DNA from: Hymenobacter sp. BRD128 | GTDB lineage: Bacteria > Bacteroidota > Bacteroidia > Cytophagales > Hymenobacteraceae | Reading direction: 5' to 3' | Assembly: GCF_013256625.1 (NCBI RefSeq) | Contig: NZ_CP053911.1 | Coordinates: 1-64,000 of the forward strand | Length of the DNA stretch: 64,000 nt | In this document: in pieces, positions 41,613 through 49,202 of the stretch | Position numbering within the stretch: the first letter of the stretch is position 1 | How the letters are laid out: every line of letters begins with the position of its first letter | Translations under genes and position numbers: made by a program | The notes under the pieces: model-generated | Databases searched by the model: none | What the model was told of the DNA's origin: nothing | Seen by the model: the letters and a program-made list of their open reading frames with translations, nothing else

Positions 41613-42203
41613 ATGGGGCACTATACGGACGCACCGGAGGATAATCTACTGGGGCTAACCAGCAAAGAGTCGTTAAATGAACAGGAAGCACTAGGCGTAG
41701 CTACCGTCGAGCGCTACTTACTCGAAGAAGTGGACTACCCCGTCGAGTTTTCGGTAGCCCTCGTGCAAGAGCTGCATCGACGCGCCTTTGGCCACCTCTA
41801 TGACTGGGCCGGGCAGTGGCGCCGGACGGTGCCCAATGTCGGTGCTTATGTGCCCCCGGCGGCCGAACGCGTGCCGCAACTGCTGTATGAGTGGGCCGAT
41901 GAAGTACGCCATCGCCAACAGCAGTTGCCGCTTAAGCCTACGGCCGCCCAAGTGGCCGAGCTATTAGCCTATACCCACCATCGCTTGGTCGCTATTCACC
42001 CCTTTACCAATGGCAATGGCCGCACGGCTCGCTTAGTAACCGACTTGCTTGCCTACAGCTACGGTTACCAGGCCGTCGTGCTCTACCAGCGCACGCACGG
42101 CGAAGCCCGCACGCAGTATTTAGCCGCGATTCGCCAAGCGGATGACTACGAGTTGCGCCCCTTACAGCAGCTCATTAGTGCACAGCTGCGCCCGCTGGCG
42201 TAG
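41613..42203 (+). CDS. Fic family protein (putative AMPylating toxin)
   Basis: A 196-residue Fic/Doc-fold protein. The active loop HPFTNGNGRTAR (residues 129-140) keeps the catalytic His, the Asn/Gly anion hole and both Arg. The upstream flap region HRRAFGHLYDWAGQWR fits the 'mobile mystery protein B' type of Fic protein. Fic enzymes transfer AMP or other nucleotides to target proteins. No inhibitory SxxxE(G/N) helix is present in this chain, so a separate antitoxin is expected; a matching motif lies in the convergent gene at 42175-42360, which overlaps the 3' end by 29 bp. The start was taken at ATG 41613; TTG 41604 is possible but falls within the -7 box. Confidence 0.88.
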   Translation: MGHYTDAPEDNLLGLTSKESLNEQEALGVATVERYLLEEVDYPVEFSVALVQELHRRAFGHLYDWAGQWRRTVPNVGAYVPPAAERVPQLLYEWADEVRHRQQQLPLKPTAAQVAELLAYTHHRLVAIHPFTNGNGRTARLVTDLLAYSYGYQAVVLYQRTHGEARTQYLAAIRQADDYELRPLQQLISAQLRPLA

Positions 42204-42360
42204 ACGCTGGAGCTGGTTCAGTCTGGGCATAGATCGCTTCGAGACGCTCCATCGACACGGTCTGATTCTCCAACGCCATCGAGGCGTAGACTGACTCTAA
42301 CACCATGGCTTTGACCACAGCGGGATTCTGCAAGTGCGGATAACGGTCACGAAGCTTCAT
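42175..42360 (-). CDS. Candidate Fic antitoxin (SxxxEN motif)
   Basis: A 61-residue protein whose central helix reads LESVYASMALENQTVSMERL. The SMALEN core (S27, E31, N32) fits the [S/T]xxxE[G/N] inhibitory motif that blocks ATP binding in Fic proteins. The C-terminal tail is low-complexity Pro/Ala. The gene runs opposite to fic and their 3' ends overlap (42175-42203). Known class I pairs have the antitoxin upstream in the same direction, so this layout is odd. A GTG at 42366 is an alternative start. The role is inferred from motif and adjacency. Confidence 0.65.
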   Translation of the reverse strand: MKLRDRYPHLQNPAVVKAMVLESVYASMALENQTVSMERLEAIYAQTEPAPASTPAGAAVH

Positions 42361-42540
42361 GTTCACGAAGATAAGTCCAGAAGCAAGTAAGGCGTTGCGG
42401 CGCGCAATTGTCCTGCAACAAGCAATACGTAAAAAGCACGCTTTCGTGTCTTATAATTTCGGATACGTAAAGTAAGCTCACCACCAAGGGCTAGTTTGAG
42501 GTCGAATAACCGGGCGAATACCGAGATGGCAGGTCCGCTA

Positions 42541-42649
42541 AACCGCGCAAACCGCTTCCCAAAACCGCGCAAAGCGGTTAAGCAAAAGCATATGTTTCAA
42601 GAAACGCTTTGAGCGGTCTAAGCGCTTTTGGGAAGCGGTTTGCGCGGTT
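42541..42649. repeat. 24-bp inverted repeat with nested hairpin
   Basis: Arms 42541-42564 and 42626-42649 are exact complements (AACCGCGCAAACCGCTTCCC plus AAAA). Inside, CAAAGCG (42570-42576) pairs with CGCTTTG, giving a cruciform-like fold. A T6 run follows on the plus strand, so it could terminate fic transcription. The 69-codon minus-strand frame over it is not supported. Confidence 0.75.
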
Positions 42650-42689
42650 TTTTACACCCAATAGCCCTGCTGCTGCCTATCATTGAGCT

Positions 42690-42989
42690 ATGAAGCGACT
42701 GCTGCGACCTTGGCTCCTACTCCCACTGCTGGTGCTGTTTAGTAGCTGTGCCCCCTCCACGCATCGAGTGCAGGATGCGATCGCGGCCTGCGTGCGCGCC
42801 ACCTTGCCCGAGCCCACCAGCTACGTGCCTATTTCTTTTGGCCAACCCCAGGCCCGCGGCGCGCGTGGGGATACCATCGTGCTCAACCACGTCTATCGGG
42901 CCAAGAACAAGGCGGACTCGCTAGTCATCTATTCCCAGCGCTTCCAAGTTGATAGTCTCACGGGCTACGCCAAGCGCCTCACCCCCTAA
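42690..42989 (+). CDS. Small lipoprotein
   Basis: A 99-residue protein. The signal peptide LLLPLLVLFSSC ends in a lipobox (FSSC), so it is likely lipidated and membrane-anchored. The rest (VQDAIAACVRATLPEPTSYV, DTIVLNHVYRAKNKADSLVI) is small, alpha/beta and unrecognised. TATCATTG at about 42677 is a near match to a -7 box. Start ATG 42690. Confidence 0.75.
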   Translation: MKRLLRPWLLLPLLVLFSSCAPSTHRVQDAIAACVRATLPEPTSYVPISFGQPQARGARGDTIVLNHVYRAKNKADSLVIYSQRFQVDSLTGYAKRLTP

Positions 42990-43060
42990 GCTCGGCGCTT
43001 AGCTGCCCGGCTGAGTTGGGGGAATGACTCCCTACTTTTGCCCGGCTGTTCTCCCTGCCT

Positions 43061-43810
43061 GTGCCGAGCCCCACTCTTCTACGCGTCGATGACCTGCTGG
43101 TCGAAGTAGTGCGCAAGCCCGTGCGCCAGCTGCGCTTGACTATTCGCCCACCCCAGGGGCAGTTGTGCGTGACCGTTCCGCTGGGCACGCGCGAGGCCAC
43201 GATTCGGGAAGTAGTGCGGCGTAAACAGGCCTGGATTCGACAGCACCAAACGGCGATGCAGCAGCGCCCGCCCGTGCCGGTGCTGCGCTACGAGACGGGC
43301 GAAACGCACTATTATCAGGGCCAGGCCTATCGCTTGTGCGTGCACGTGCAGACCAGTCGCGCCGCCGTACGCCTGGCCCCGGACGAGGGCGTGCTCTATC
43401 TGGGCGTGCCCGGGGGCGCCACGCTCGACCAGCGGGCGCGGGTGCTGGCCTGCTGGCGCCGCACCCAGCTGCAGGCCCTGGTGCCAATCTTGCTGGCCCA
43501 GTGGGAGCCCGTGGTTGGCGTACGGGCCGCGGCCTGGGGCATCAAGCAGATGACCACGCGCTGGGGCAGCTGCAGTATCCGGGCCCGGCGCATCTGGCTG
43601 AGTCAAGCCCTGAGTGAGTGGCCGCTAAGCTGTTTGGAGTACGTGTTGGTGCACGAACTGACCCATTTGCACGAGCGGCTGCACAACGCCCGCTTCTGGC
43701 ACTTGGTGGGCCAGGCCCTACCCACGTGGCAGACCCCGCACCAGGCCCTTACACATGGTCGCCTCGCCGAGCTAGCTGCTGCCCCTGCGCCCCCGCTTGC
43801 TCTACCCTAG
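43061..43810 (+). CDS. YgjP-like (DUF45) metallopeptidase
   Basis: A 249-residue protein of the YgjP/DUF45 family. Zinc-site HELTHLHERLHNARFW provides HExxH and the third His. The preceding TRWGSCSIRARRIWLSQALS is the strongest family signature. It is probably a zinc-dependent peptidase. Family members often sit next to type I restriction genes, but none is here. The start is apparently GTG 43061, with TACTTTTG at 43033-43040 as a -7 box; no upstream in-frame ATG. Confidence 0.88.
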   Translation: MPSPTLLRVDDLLVEVVRKPVRQLRLTIRPPQGQLCVTVPLGTREATIREVVRRKQAWIRQHQTAMQQRPPVPVLRYETGETHYYQGQAYRLCVHVQTSRAAVRLAPDEGVLYLGVPGGATLDQRARVLACWRRTQLQALVPILLAQWEPVVGVRAAAWGIKQMTTRWGSCSIRARRIWLSQALSEWPLSCLEYVLVHELTHLHERLHNARFWHLVGQALPTWQTPHQALTHGRLAELAAAPAPPLALP

Positions 43811-44021
43811 TCCCCTAGGCCTGAAGGGGCGGCGGATGGCCACGCCTGCCCCCACTGTTTTTCACCCAGGCCTGTGGCAGCGGGCGAGCCGTGCCGTTTT
43901 GAGGCCCCACCACAAGCGCTCGGCCTGCTAGCCCCTTCGTGGAGTCCTTTTTTAACATAAACGCCTTCTCGGATAGCCGACTTTTGTTACGTTTCTTGAA
44001 CAGTCGTCCGAGCCGCTCGCC

Positions 44022-44317
44022 ATGCACTTGGTCGAGGCCTGGAGCCAGGAGCTGCGCTTTCCGTTCACGCAGCTGGACCGCTTGAACGCTGCAGCAGGGC
44101 CGTTTCCAGGCCGGCTCGCCTTCCCGCGCGTGGTGGGCCACTCGCTCGGCGAGGCCACGGCCTGGCAGTTCTGCCAGAAGGAGGCGCGTGGCCGGGCCGG
44201 CGGAAAATTGGCAAAGACGGCGCGCCGCTGGGTGCCGTCTTTGCCGGCAGTGTTACGCAGCCCTTGCTATTTCTGCTGAGCGACTACCCTTGCCCGACGG
44301 AAGCGTGCGTCGCGTGA
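44022..44317 (+). pseudogene. Decayed ORF of unknown family
   Basis: From ATG 44022 the frame reads a plausible protein (LRFPFTQLDRLNAAAGPFPG, VVGHSLGEATAWQFC). Near 44200 the coding-like signal moves to another frame: KIGKDGAPLGAVFAGSVTQP then LLFLLSDYPCPTEACVA and TGA at 44317. No family was recognised. The rest of 43811-44376 has no supported gene. Confidence 0.3.
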
Positions 44318-44376
44318 CCGGGTTAAAAACACGTCTTAAAGTAGCTCTCTTCCACCCACTAACGCTCTTTCATTCG

Positions 44377-44928
44377 ATGAGAACCCTTCTGTTATTACTG
44401 ACCGGACTGATCCTAGTAGGCCTAGCCCTGCGGTTGCTGATTAACCTGGTGCGGCACCGGCCAATTGGGCGCTTGTTCGGGCTCATAGGTTTACTAGGCG
44501 CCAGCTATGGCGCGCTATGGCTGATTTTTTTTCTCAGGCAAGGCTATCGCCCCGTTGCGCTGGGCACGGATGTCTGCTTTGACGACTGGTGCGCCACGGT
44601 CACGCAGGTGACGCGCTTGCCGGGGAGCTCGAACGATCGCCTTACGCTTGCCGTGCAGGTGCTCGTCTCAAATCACGGCCGGGGCCGGGCGCAAACCCCC
44701 TCCTACCCGCGATTACATATCCTGGATCAGAGGGGACAGGCATGGGCCGCCGTTGGGACTGGGCCCATCCCCCTTGCTACCCGCCTGCAAGCCCATGAGT
44801 CCAAAGCGATTAGGCTGGTTTACAAGCTGCCGCTAGGTGCCCATAACTTAACGGCCCTTCTCGAAGAGGGCCCTTGGCTTACCCACCTGCTTTTACCGGA
44901 AGATCAGCCGATTTTTGTTCTTCCATAA
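44377..44928 (+). CDS. Membrane protein with extracytoplasmic domain
   Basis: A 183-residue protein with two N-terminal membrane helices (LLLLLTGLILVGLALRLLI and LFGLIGLLGASYGALWLIFF). A soluble beta-rich domain follows (TVTQVTRLPGSSNDRLTLAV, YPRLHILDQRGQAWAAVG, LVYKLPLGAHNLTALL), recalling DUF4352-type Ig-like domains. Start ATG 44377; a longer frame from 44188 is out of character. Function unknown. Confidence 0.65.
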   Translation: MRTLLLLLTGLILVGLALRLLINLVRHRPIGRLFGLIGLLGASYGALWLIFFLRQGYRPVALGTDVCFDDWCATVTQVTRLPGSSNDRLTLAVQVLVSNHGRGRAQTPSYPRLHILDQRGQAWAAVGTGPIPLATRLQAHESKAIRLVYKLPLGAHNLTALLEEGPWLTHLLLPEDQPIFVLP

Positions 44929-45177
44929 GCCAGAAGGACCGCGTTAGCGTTGTTTTTTGCTCCCCCCGTGTACTTTAATTTTAAATTTTTGCTAGGGCTA
45001 AGAGCTAGGAGCCCCCAGCTATCTGCCCGCTACGCCCGGCACCGGGCGCTGGTCGAGCCCCTGCTAGCGAGCGGAAACGCCCAAAACAAGGTCACAAACC
45101 GGAAAACTACTACGCCGACCGCGTTCCTAAGAGAAGCCAAAAACCACACTGATTCCAAGAGCGGGGTTGTAAGATGC

Positions 45178-46666
45178 GTGGCTGTTGCAAAAGGCAATTT
45201 ACTGCGAGTTAGTAAGTTGCTAGCCTATGCTAGGCTTCCATCCCGTCGTCACGTCGCTGGTCAAGCTCGTGCCTGCGCACCACGTCTATCTGCGCCTGCT
45301 CCAGCGCATCGACTTTGGCTTTGTGCGGCCCTTAGTGGCCCCCTTCTATAGCGCCATCGGCCGCCCCTCGCTCGATCCTGTAGTCTTCGTCAAATTGCTT
45401 TTAGCCCAGCATTTGGAGAATATTACGTCTGACCGTAAGCTGGTGGAGCTGGCCGGCCTGCACGTCGGCATCCGCGCGTTTCTAGGCTATGAGCTTGGCC
45501 AGTCGCTGCCCAGCCACAGTACCGTCTGCCGAACGCGCCAGCGGTTGCCTGTGGCCGTCTTTGAGGCCTGCTTCACCCACGTGGTAGGCCTGTGTGTGCA
45601 ACAGGGCTTAGTCAGCGGGCACACCCAAGTGATTGATTCCGCTTACATTAAAGCCAATGCCTCCTTGAGCCGGCTGCAGCCCAAGCGCTTCGCAGAAGGC
45701 GCCGAGGCGCCGACCATTATCGGCCCCACCACCGCACCCGCCATCACCGCTTCAGCAGACCGCTTGCTGCATCTACAGCGCTTCCAAACCGCTATTCGCA
45801 AAGCGGGCCCGACTAAGCCGGGCCGGCTCGTCAGCAATCTGACGCATTATAGTCCGTCCGATCCCGATGCACGGGTGGCCTTCAAGACGGGCAAAGCGCG
45901 CATTCTAGCGTACACAGCCAGTGTAAGTGTTGATGCGGCGCGGCATGTTATTACGCATATTCATGCCGACTTGGCTGACTGGCGGGATAGCCGGTACTTG
46001 CTCGCCATTGTGGACGCGACGCAGCAACGGTTGACGCCCTTTGGGATCAGGGTGTCTCTCATCGTCGCGGATGCCGGGTATTGTTCGGGCGAGAATTACG
46101 AACAATTGGAAGCCCGCGGCTTAACGGGCTATATCCCCGCCCATGGGATGTACAAAACCGAGCGCGCAGGCTTCATCTATGACGCTGATAATGACAGCTA
46201 TACCTGCAGCCAGGGTAAGCTATTGACCTTTCATAAAGTATTCGTCGATTCGGAAGGACACGCCAAGAAACGTTACATGGCGAAGGCTGCGGACTGTAAG
46301 AGCTGTCCTATTCGGGAGCAGTGTAAAGGCAAGAAGGCCAAGGAGAAACGCTTGCACCACACGCCCCACAAAGCTCATTACGACCGCATGTTGGCGCGCT
46401 TAGCCAGCCAAGTAGGCAAACGCATGCGGCGACTCCGTTCCGCCACGGTCGAACCCGTACTCGGCAGCTTGATCACCTACTATGGCTTGCGCCACATCAG
46501 CAAGAAACGTCAACCAGGGGCGGCCAAGGTAATGTACCTGGCCGCCATGGCCTATAATCTGAAGAAGTATCTGCGCGCTGCTCCCGAGCAATCAACTAGC
46601 TCTATCATCGCCCTGTCGCTACCTGGTCACCTTTCTTGGGGCCTAGTACTCTTTTGCAACAGCCAC
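45178..46666 (+). mobile_element. IS1182-family element, copy D (1489 bp)
   Basis: Ends GTGGCTGTTGCAAAAG (45178) and CTTTTGCAACAGCCAC (ending 46666), flanked by ATGC at 45174-45177 and 46667-46670, a 4-bp target duplication. The ends and the protein differ from the other copies, so it is a distinct member. Confidence 0.93.
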
Positions 46667-46684
46667 ATGCGTTATGTGAAGTGA
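45227..46684 (+). CDS. IS1182 family transposase (copy D)
   Basis: A 485-residue transposase. The DUF772 region includes GRPSLDPVVFVKLLLAQHLE. Likely catalytic residues are D in QVIDSAYIKANAS, D in IVADAGYCSGENY and E in RSATVEPVLGSLITYYGLRH, with CKSCPIREQC. It is clearly diverged from copies A, B, C and E. The frame passes through the right end and stops 18 bp outside at 46684. Confidence 0.93.
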   Translation: MLGFHPVVTSLVKLVPAHHVYLRLLQRIDFGFVRPLVAPFYSAIGRPSLDPVVFVKLLLAQHLENITSDRKLVELAGLHVGIRAFLGYELGQSLPSHSTVCRTRQRLPVAVFEACFTHVVGLCVQQGLVSGHTQVIDSAYIKANASLSRLQPKRFAEGAEAPTIIGPTTAPAITASADRLLHLQRFQTAIRKAGPTKPGRLVSNLTHYSPSDPDARVAFKTGKARILAYTASVSVDAARHVITHIHADLADWRDSRYLLAIVDATQQRLTPFGIRVSLIVADAGYCSGENYEQLEARGLTGYIPAHGMYKTERAGFIYDADNDSYTCSQGKLLTFHKVFVDSEGHAKKRYMAKAADCKSCPIREQCKGKKAKEKRLHHTPHKAHYDRMLARLASQVGKRMRRLRSATVEPVLGSLITYYGLRHISKKRQPGAAKVMYLAAMAYNLKKYLRAAPEQSTSSIIALSLPGHLSWGLVLFCNSHMRYVK

Positions 46685-46754
46685 CTATTCCAAGAAATCA
46701 ACGGGAAAAGAATCGCCTTCTCACTACCTCCTGAATCTTATTTTTTAGAAGGAA

Positions 46755-47402
46755 TTAATACTCATATTTAACGTATCTCCCCTTTTTCGAGTTTTCAACC
46801 GCCCACTTTAGCGCGGTGTCCCCCATCTGGTCGCACTCGGCTAAAAAATCAGCTACTAAGTCCGGCTTCCAGCCTGCGCTAGCCACGGCCACCCAATACC
46901 GAAGCCCAGTTTTATCCGCTGGGTACCCCCGCACGATGTTCACCGCAGTTGGGTCCCGCGCTAGGTGAATAATCGCTTGGATGGTTGCATCAGGTGGTAC
47001 CAGGTTGAGCATCGCTACGGCCCGGAAGGCGCCATTGAAGACGCGCTTATCCTGCGTCGCAACAATGCGTTCGAGTGCCTGTTCCACGCCTTGCTCCTCA
47101 TACGAGAGCCGCAGAATAGCATTCCCTAGTCCCTGATAGAGGATAGTAGCCTCGAACTGCTGGTTAACTAGCTCCCATAGAAACGGCAGCGCTGCGTACA
47201 CTTTGGTAACTCCTAGAGCAATAATGAGTTCGTGCTGTACCGCCCAGGTCCGTTTATCCTTAAGTTCCTTCTCTAAGGCTTGCAATAAAGCTTCCCCAGT
47301 TGCTGCTAGACCCAGTTTTCGTAATCGCTTAGCGCCTGATTCTCGCTTAGCAGACTTTGGGTTTTGTAGCAGGCCAAGAGCCTCCTGTAAAGCGTCTGTC
47401 AT
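46755..47402 (-). CDS. HEAT-repeat protein
   Basis: A 215-residue all-helical protein with HEAT/PBS-lyase-like repeats: AKRLRKLGLAATGEALLQAL, WAVQHELIIALGVTKVYAAL and VFNGAFRAVAMLNLVPPDAT. No catalytic motif. HEAT folds bind partners; some serve as immunity or scaffold proteins. It lies between two IS1182 copies. A related but distinct HEAT gene is at 14258-14928. Start ATG 47402. Confidence 0.75.
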   Translation of the reverse strand: MTDALQEALGLLQNPKSAKRESGAKRLRKLGLAATGEALLQALEKELKDKRTWAVQHELIIALGVTKVYAALPFLWELVNQQFEATILYQGLGNAILRLSYEEQGVEQALERIVATQDKRVFNGAFRAVAMLNLVPPDATIQAIIHLARDPTAVNIVRGYPADKTGLRYWVAVASAGWKPDLVADFLAECDQMGDTALKWAVENSKKGRYVKYEY

Positions 47403-47478
47403 AAGTCTACTTACGAGGTTGAGGTTCGAAAATCGCCATTATGCGCTGCTAGAGCAAAGGTCGAGCTTGTCACGTTTC

Positions 47479-49026
47479 TTAAACGAACGTGGCTGTTGCA
47501 GAACTCCACGCTATTTGGCGCCCACTTTCGAGCGCGCCCTGAAAGCGATAGCCAGTCAACAAGCGGCGGCTAAACAAAGCCTGCATGAGCCCGTGTTGCG
47601 CTGGTCGCAGGGCTAGTGCTAGGCTCAGCATCCGAGTTGATTGCTGCTTCAGCAGCTTCTTGAGGTTGTAGGCGATAGCCGTGATTAGCATCGTTTTATG
47701 CGCCGCTGCTCGCCCCTTGGTGTTGACCCGACGCAGGCCATAATGCTGCAGTAGACTACCAAAGACGGGTTCGACGGTGCGTTGCCGGACTCGGCGCATG
47801 TGCTGGCCTTGGCGCGTGCGCTGCCGCTGCCACGCCCGGCGATACGCCGCGTCAAAGGCGGAGCGAACCACCTGTTTAAACTGGCTATGCGGCACACAGC
47901 TCGCTTTGAGCGGGCACTGTTGACAATCCTTATAAGCCGCGCGATACTGCTTGACCCACGTCTCGTTCTCAGTCGTGCGAAAGGAGCGAAACGGCAAGAG
48001 CTTATTGGCTCGGCAGCGGTAGGCATCGGCCGCCGGCTCGTAGATAAACCCCTCGACCGTGGGCTTGTAGGGACCAAACACGGGAATCCAAGGGGTGATG
48101 CCTTGCTGCTCTAGAAAGGCATAATTGAAGCCGTTGGAATAACCCGTGTCGGCGACGAAATCGCGGAGCGTTAACTCCTGGGCCCTGAGCCGGGCTTGTA
48201 GCCGCGGCACCAGGGCCGGTAAGTGCAGGCAATCGCGACTGTCAGCCAAATCAGCCTGGATGTGGCTAATGACGCCCGTGGCCGTATCCACGGCCAGGCT
48301 ACAGAGGTAATTCAGGGCCCGCGCTTTGCCGGGTTTAACCGAGATGCGGGCTTCGGGGTCGGTGGGACTGTAGTGCGTCTTGTTGCTGAGTAACTGCGCC
48401 TTGGCATGGTGGGCGCCCAGTCCCCCAGGCGCGGCTTGACGTTTGGCTTGACGCGCCGCGACACGCCGCAACTGCAACGCCGTCTTGGCGGAGGGTAACT
48501 CAGTGGGGAACGCCGTTTCCTGGGTCACGTGCAGGGGGGCGACGGGCGCTTTTTCGCGTAAGCTATCGAGTGAGGCATTGGCTTTGACGGGCGCGGAATC
48601 CACCGTTTGCGTATCGCCCGCGACGAGCCCAGCGGCCACGCACTGGCCGAAAACCTGGTCAAACAGGTGCTCGAAGACGGTGACTGGATACAGCTGGCGG
48701 GTCCGACTAATAGTCGAGTGCCAGGGCAAGTCCTCGTCCACCTCGTAGCCCAGAAAATAGAGGATGTCGAGCCGCAGACTGCAGTGCTCGACCAGGCGGC
48801 GGTCACTGGCAATGTTTTCCAACCGGCCCACGAGCACCAGCTTAAAGAACACCACGGGGTCGAGCGAGGGCTGGCCGGTGTGGCTATAGAGGGCCCGGGT
48901 CTGCTGGTAGAGAAAGTCCCAGTTGAGCAGCTCGGCTAGTCGGCGGTAGAGATTCTGTTTCGGCACGCGCTCCGACAAGCGGAAGCGTAGCACGACTTTA
49001 TCGACGAACTGCTTGTGGCCCTGCAT
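47479..49026 (-). CDS. IS1182 family transposase (copy B)
   Basis: A 515-residue protein identical to the transposase of copy A (11303-12850). The stop (TAA at 47479-47481) again lies outside the element, in flanking sequence that matches the flank of copy A. Confidence 0.93.
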   Translation of the reverse strand: MQGHKQFVDKVVLRFRLSERVPKQNLYRRLAELLNWDFLYQQTRALYSHTGQPSLDPVVFFKLVLVGRLENIASDRRLVEHCSLRLDILYFLGYEVDEDLPWHSTISRTRQLYPVTVFEHLFDQVFGQCVAAGLVAGDTQTVDSAPVKANASLDSLREKAPVAPLHVTQETAFPTELPSAKTALQLRRVAARQAKRQAAPGGLGAHHAKAQLLSNKTHYSPTDPEARISVKPGKARALNYLCSLAVDTATGVISHIQADLADSRDCLHLPALVPRLQARLRAQELTLRDFVADTGYSNGFNYAFLEQQGITPWIPVFGPYKPTVEGFIYEPAADAYRCRANKLLPFRSFRTTENETWVKQYRAAYKDCQQCPLKASCVPHSQFKQVVRSAFDAAYRRAWQRQRTRQGQHMRRVRQRTVEPVFGSLLQHYGLRRVNTKGRAAAHKTMLITAIAYNLKKLLKQQSTRMLSLALALRPAQHGLMQALFSRRLLTGYRFQGALESGRQIAWSSATATFV

Positions 49027-49072
49027 ACCCCTAAGATACCGCTGGCCAAGCAGCTACTTCTGCAACAGCCAC
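47489..49072 (-). mobile_element. IS1182-family element, copy B (1584 bp)
   Basis: Ends GTGGCTGTTGCAGAA (47489, right end) and TTCTGCAACAGCCAC (ending 49072). GAAC flanks both sides (47485-47488 and 49073-49076), the same 4-bp duplication as copy A when read on the minus strand. It has the same length as copy A and is inverted with respect to it. Confidence 0.93.
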
Positions 49073-49202
49073 GAACCTCTTAAAATGTCTCAGGCTGCTC
49101 TAGTCAGTTATTAAACAATATAGGTCTTGGTTAAAATTTTAGCCCCAATCTCGCATTTGCCAACCCGTCAAGGCAAGCAGTTACCCTGCGAATGAGAGCG
49201 GC

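Noticed and set aside
42363..42572. 69-codon minus-strand ORF upstream of the antitoxin gene
   Set aside because: It overlaps the left arm of the hairpin and the antitoxin start region, and has no family features.
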